This document shows, one piece after another, positions 14,852 through 14,971 of a DNA stretch of 14,971 nucleotides. Under the pieces are notes generated by a model. It did not search any database and was not told the origin of the DNA. It saw only the letters and a program-made list of their open reading frames with translations. Location of the stretch: positions 66,629-81,599 of the forward strand of contig DEIV01000129.1 of the NCBI GenBank assembly GCA_002352665.1, written 5' to 3'. The translations under genes were made by a program, and so were the position numbers. Origin of the DNA: Flavobacteriaceae bacterium UBA2765 (lineage in GTDB: Bacteria > Bacteroidota > Bacteroidia > Flavobacteriales > Flavobacteriaceae). Each line of letters begins with the position of its first letter. Position 1 is the first letter of the stretch.

Positions 14852-14971
14852 ATGTTTGATAGTTTTATTAATAAGGTATTACGTATAGCTTCGATAGTGA
14901 CGTATCTTGTATTTTTTGTTTTGTTGCAATCTTGTAGTAATTCTGATAATGATGACTCTTCAAATAATAAT
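14852..14971 (+). CDS. Start of a surface-lipoprotein gene (cut by window edge)
   Basis: The first 40 codons of an open frame running off the window. It begins MFDSFINKVLRIASIV, then a hydrophobic stretch (VTYLVFFVLL) ending in LLQSC at residues 24-28, which fits a Bacteroidota lipobox with Cys28 as the lipid-modified residue. The residues after the Cys, SNSDNDDSSNNN, are Asn, Ser and Asp rich; an acidic tract at this position is the lipoprotein export signal that sends Bacteroidota lipoproteins to the outer-membrane surface. The function of the mature protein is not visible. A long low-complexity linker probably follows. Confidence 0.7.
   Translation, partial: MFDSFINKVLRIASIVTYLVFFVLLQSCSNSDNDDSSNNN

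Noticed and set aside
1..14971. CRISPR arrays, tRNA or rRNA genes, insertion sequences, attachment sites
   Set aside because: I looked for spaced repeats, cloverleaf-like sequences, transposase motifs and flanking direct repeats on both strands and saw none.

Overview
The window looks like chromosomal DNA of a Flavobacteriaceae-type member of the Bacteroidota. The DNA is strongly AT-rich. Most genes lack a Shine-Dalgarno sequence at normal spacing, several gene starts are preceded by the Bacteroidota -7 motif TAnnTTTG, one protein carries a type IX secretion C-terminal signal, and a lipoprotein begins with an acidic stretch after its cysteine. Codon style and base composition look even throughout. 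I see no insertion sequence, phage gene, CRISPR array, tRNA or rRNA.

Layout. (1) Positions 1-3705, minus strand: a probable three-gene unit of AGCS-type Na+/alanine symporter, membrane-anchored helix-hairpin-helix (ComEA-like) protein and acyl-CoA dehydrogenase. (2) 3848-4228, plus: a small CoA-binding-fold protein with a TTG start, whose stop codon overlaps that of the convergent rnz. (3) 4225-7350, minus: a compact five-gene operon pyrR - pyrB - STAS-like protein - stand-alone T9SS sorting domain - rnz, with two ATGA stop/start overlaps. (4) 7512-8897, plus: a long TPR protein. (5) 8940-11924, minus: a three-gene envelope glycosylation cassette (GT2 polyprenyl-phosphate glycosyltransferase, duplicated LAB_N membrane protein, ArnT/PMT-like GT-C transferase), with overlapping coding ends. 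(6) 12117-14778, plus: two tandem DUF368 (PopT-type) proteins followed by aroE. (7) From 14852: the start of a surface-lipoprotein gene cut by the window edge.

The most interesting theme is in 8940-14057. The GT2/LAB_N/GT-C cassette has the form of a pathway that loads a sugar on undecaprenyl phosphate, moves it across the inner membrane and transfers it to an envelope acceptor such as lipid A, leaving undecaprenyl phosphate on the outer face. DUF368 proteins have been identified as polyprenyl-phosphate transporters that return this carrier. The two groups are divergently transcribed from a 192-bp region holding a perfect 10-bp inverted repeat, each arm of which contains TATATTTG pointing outward. 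The functional link is inference; the arrangement is visible.

Several starts were shortened from the longest open frame because the longer form needs a TTG codon and a better ATG lies downstream: pyrR (7350), the GT2 gene (11924) and the first DUF368 gene (12117). No gene-free stretch exceeds 300 bases.
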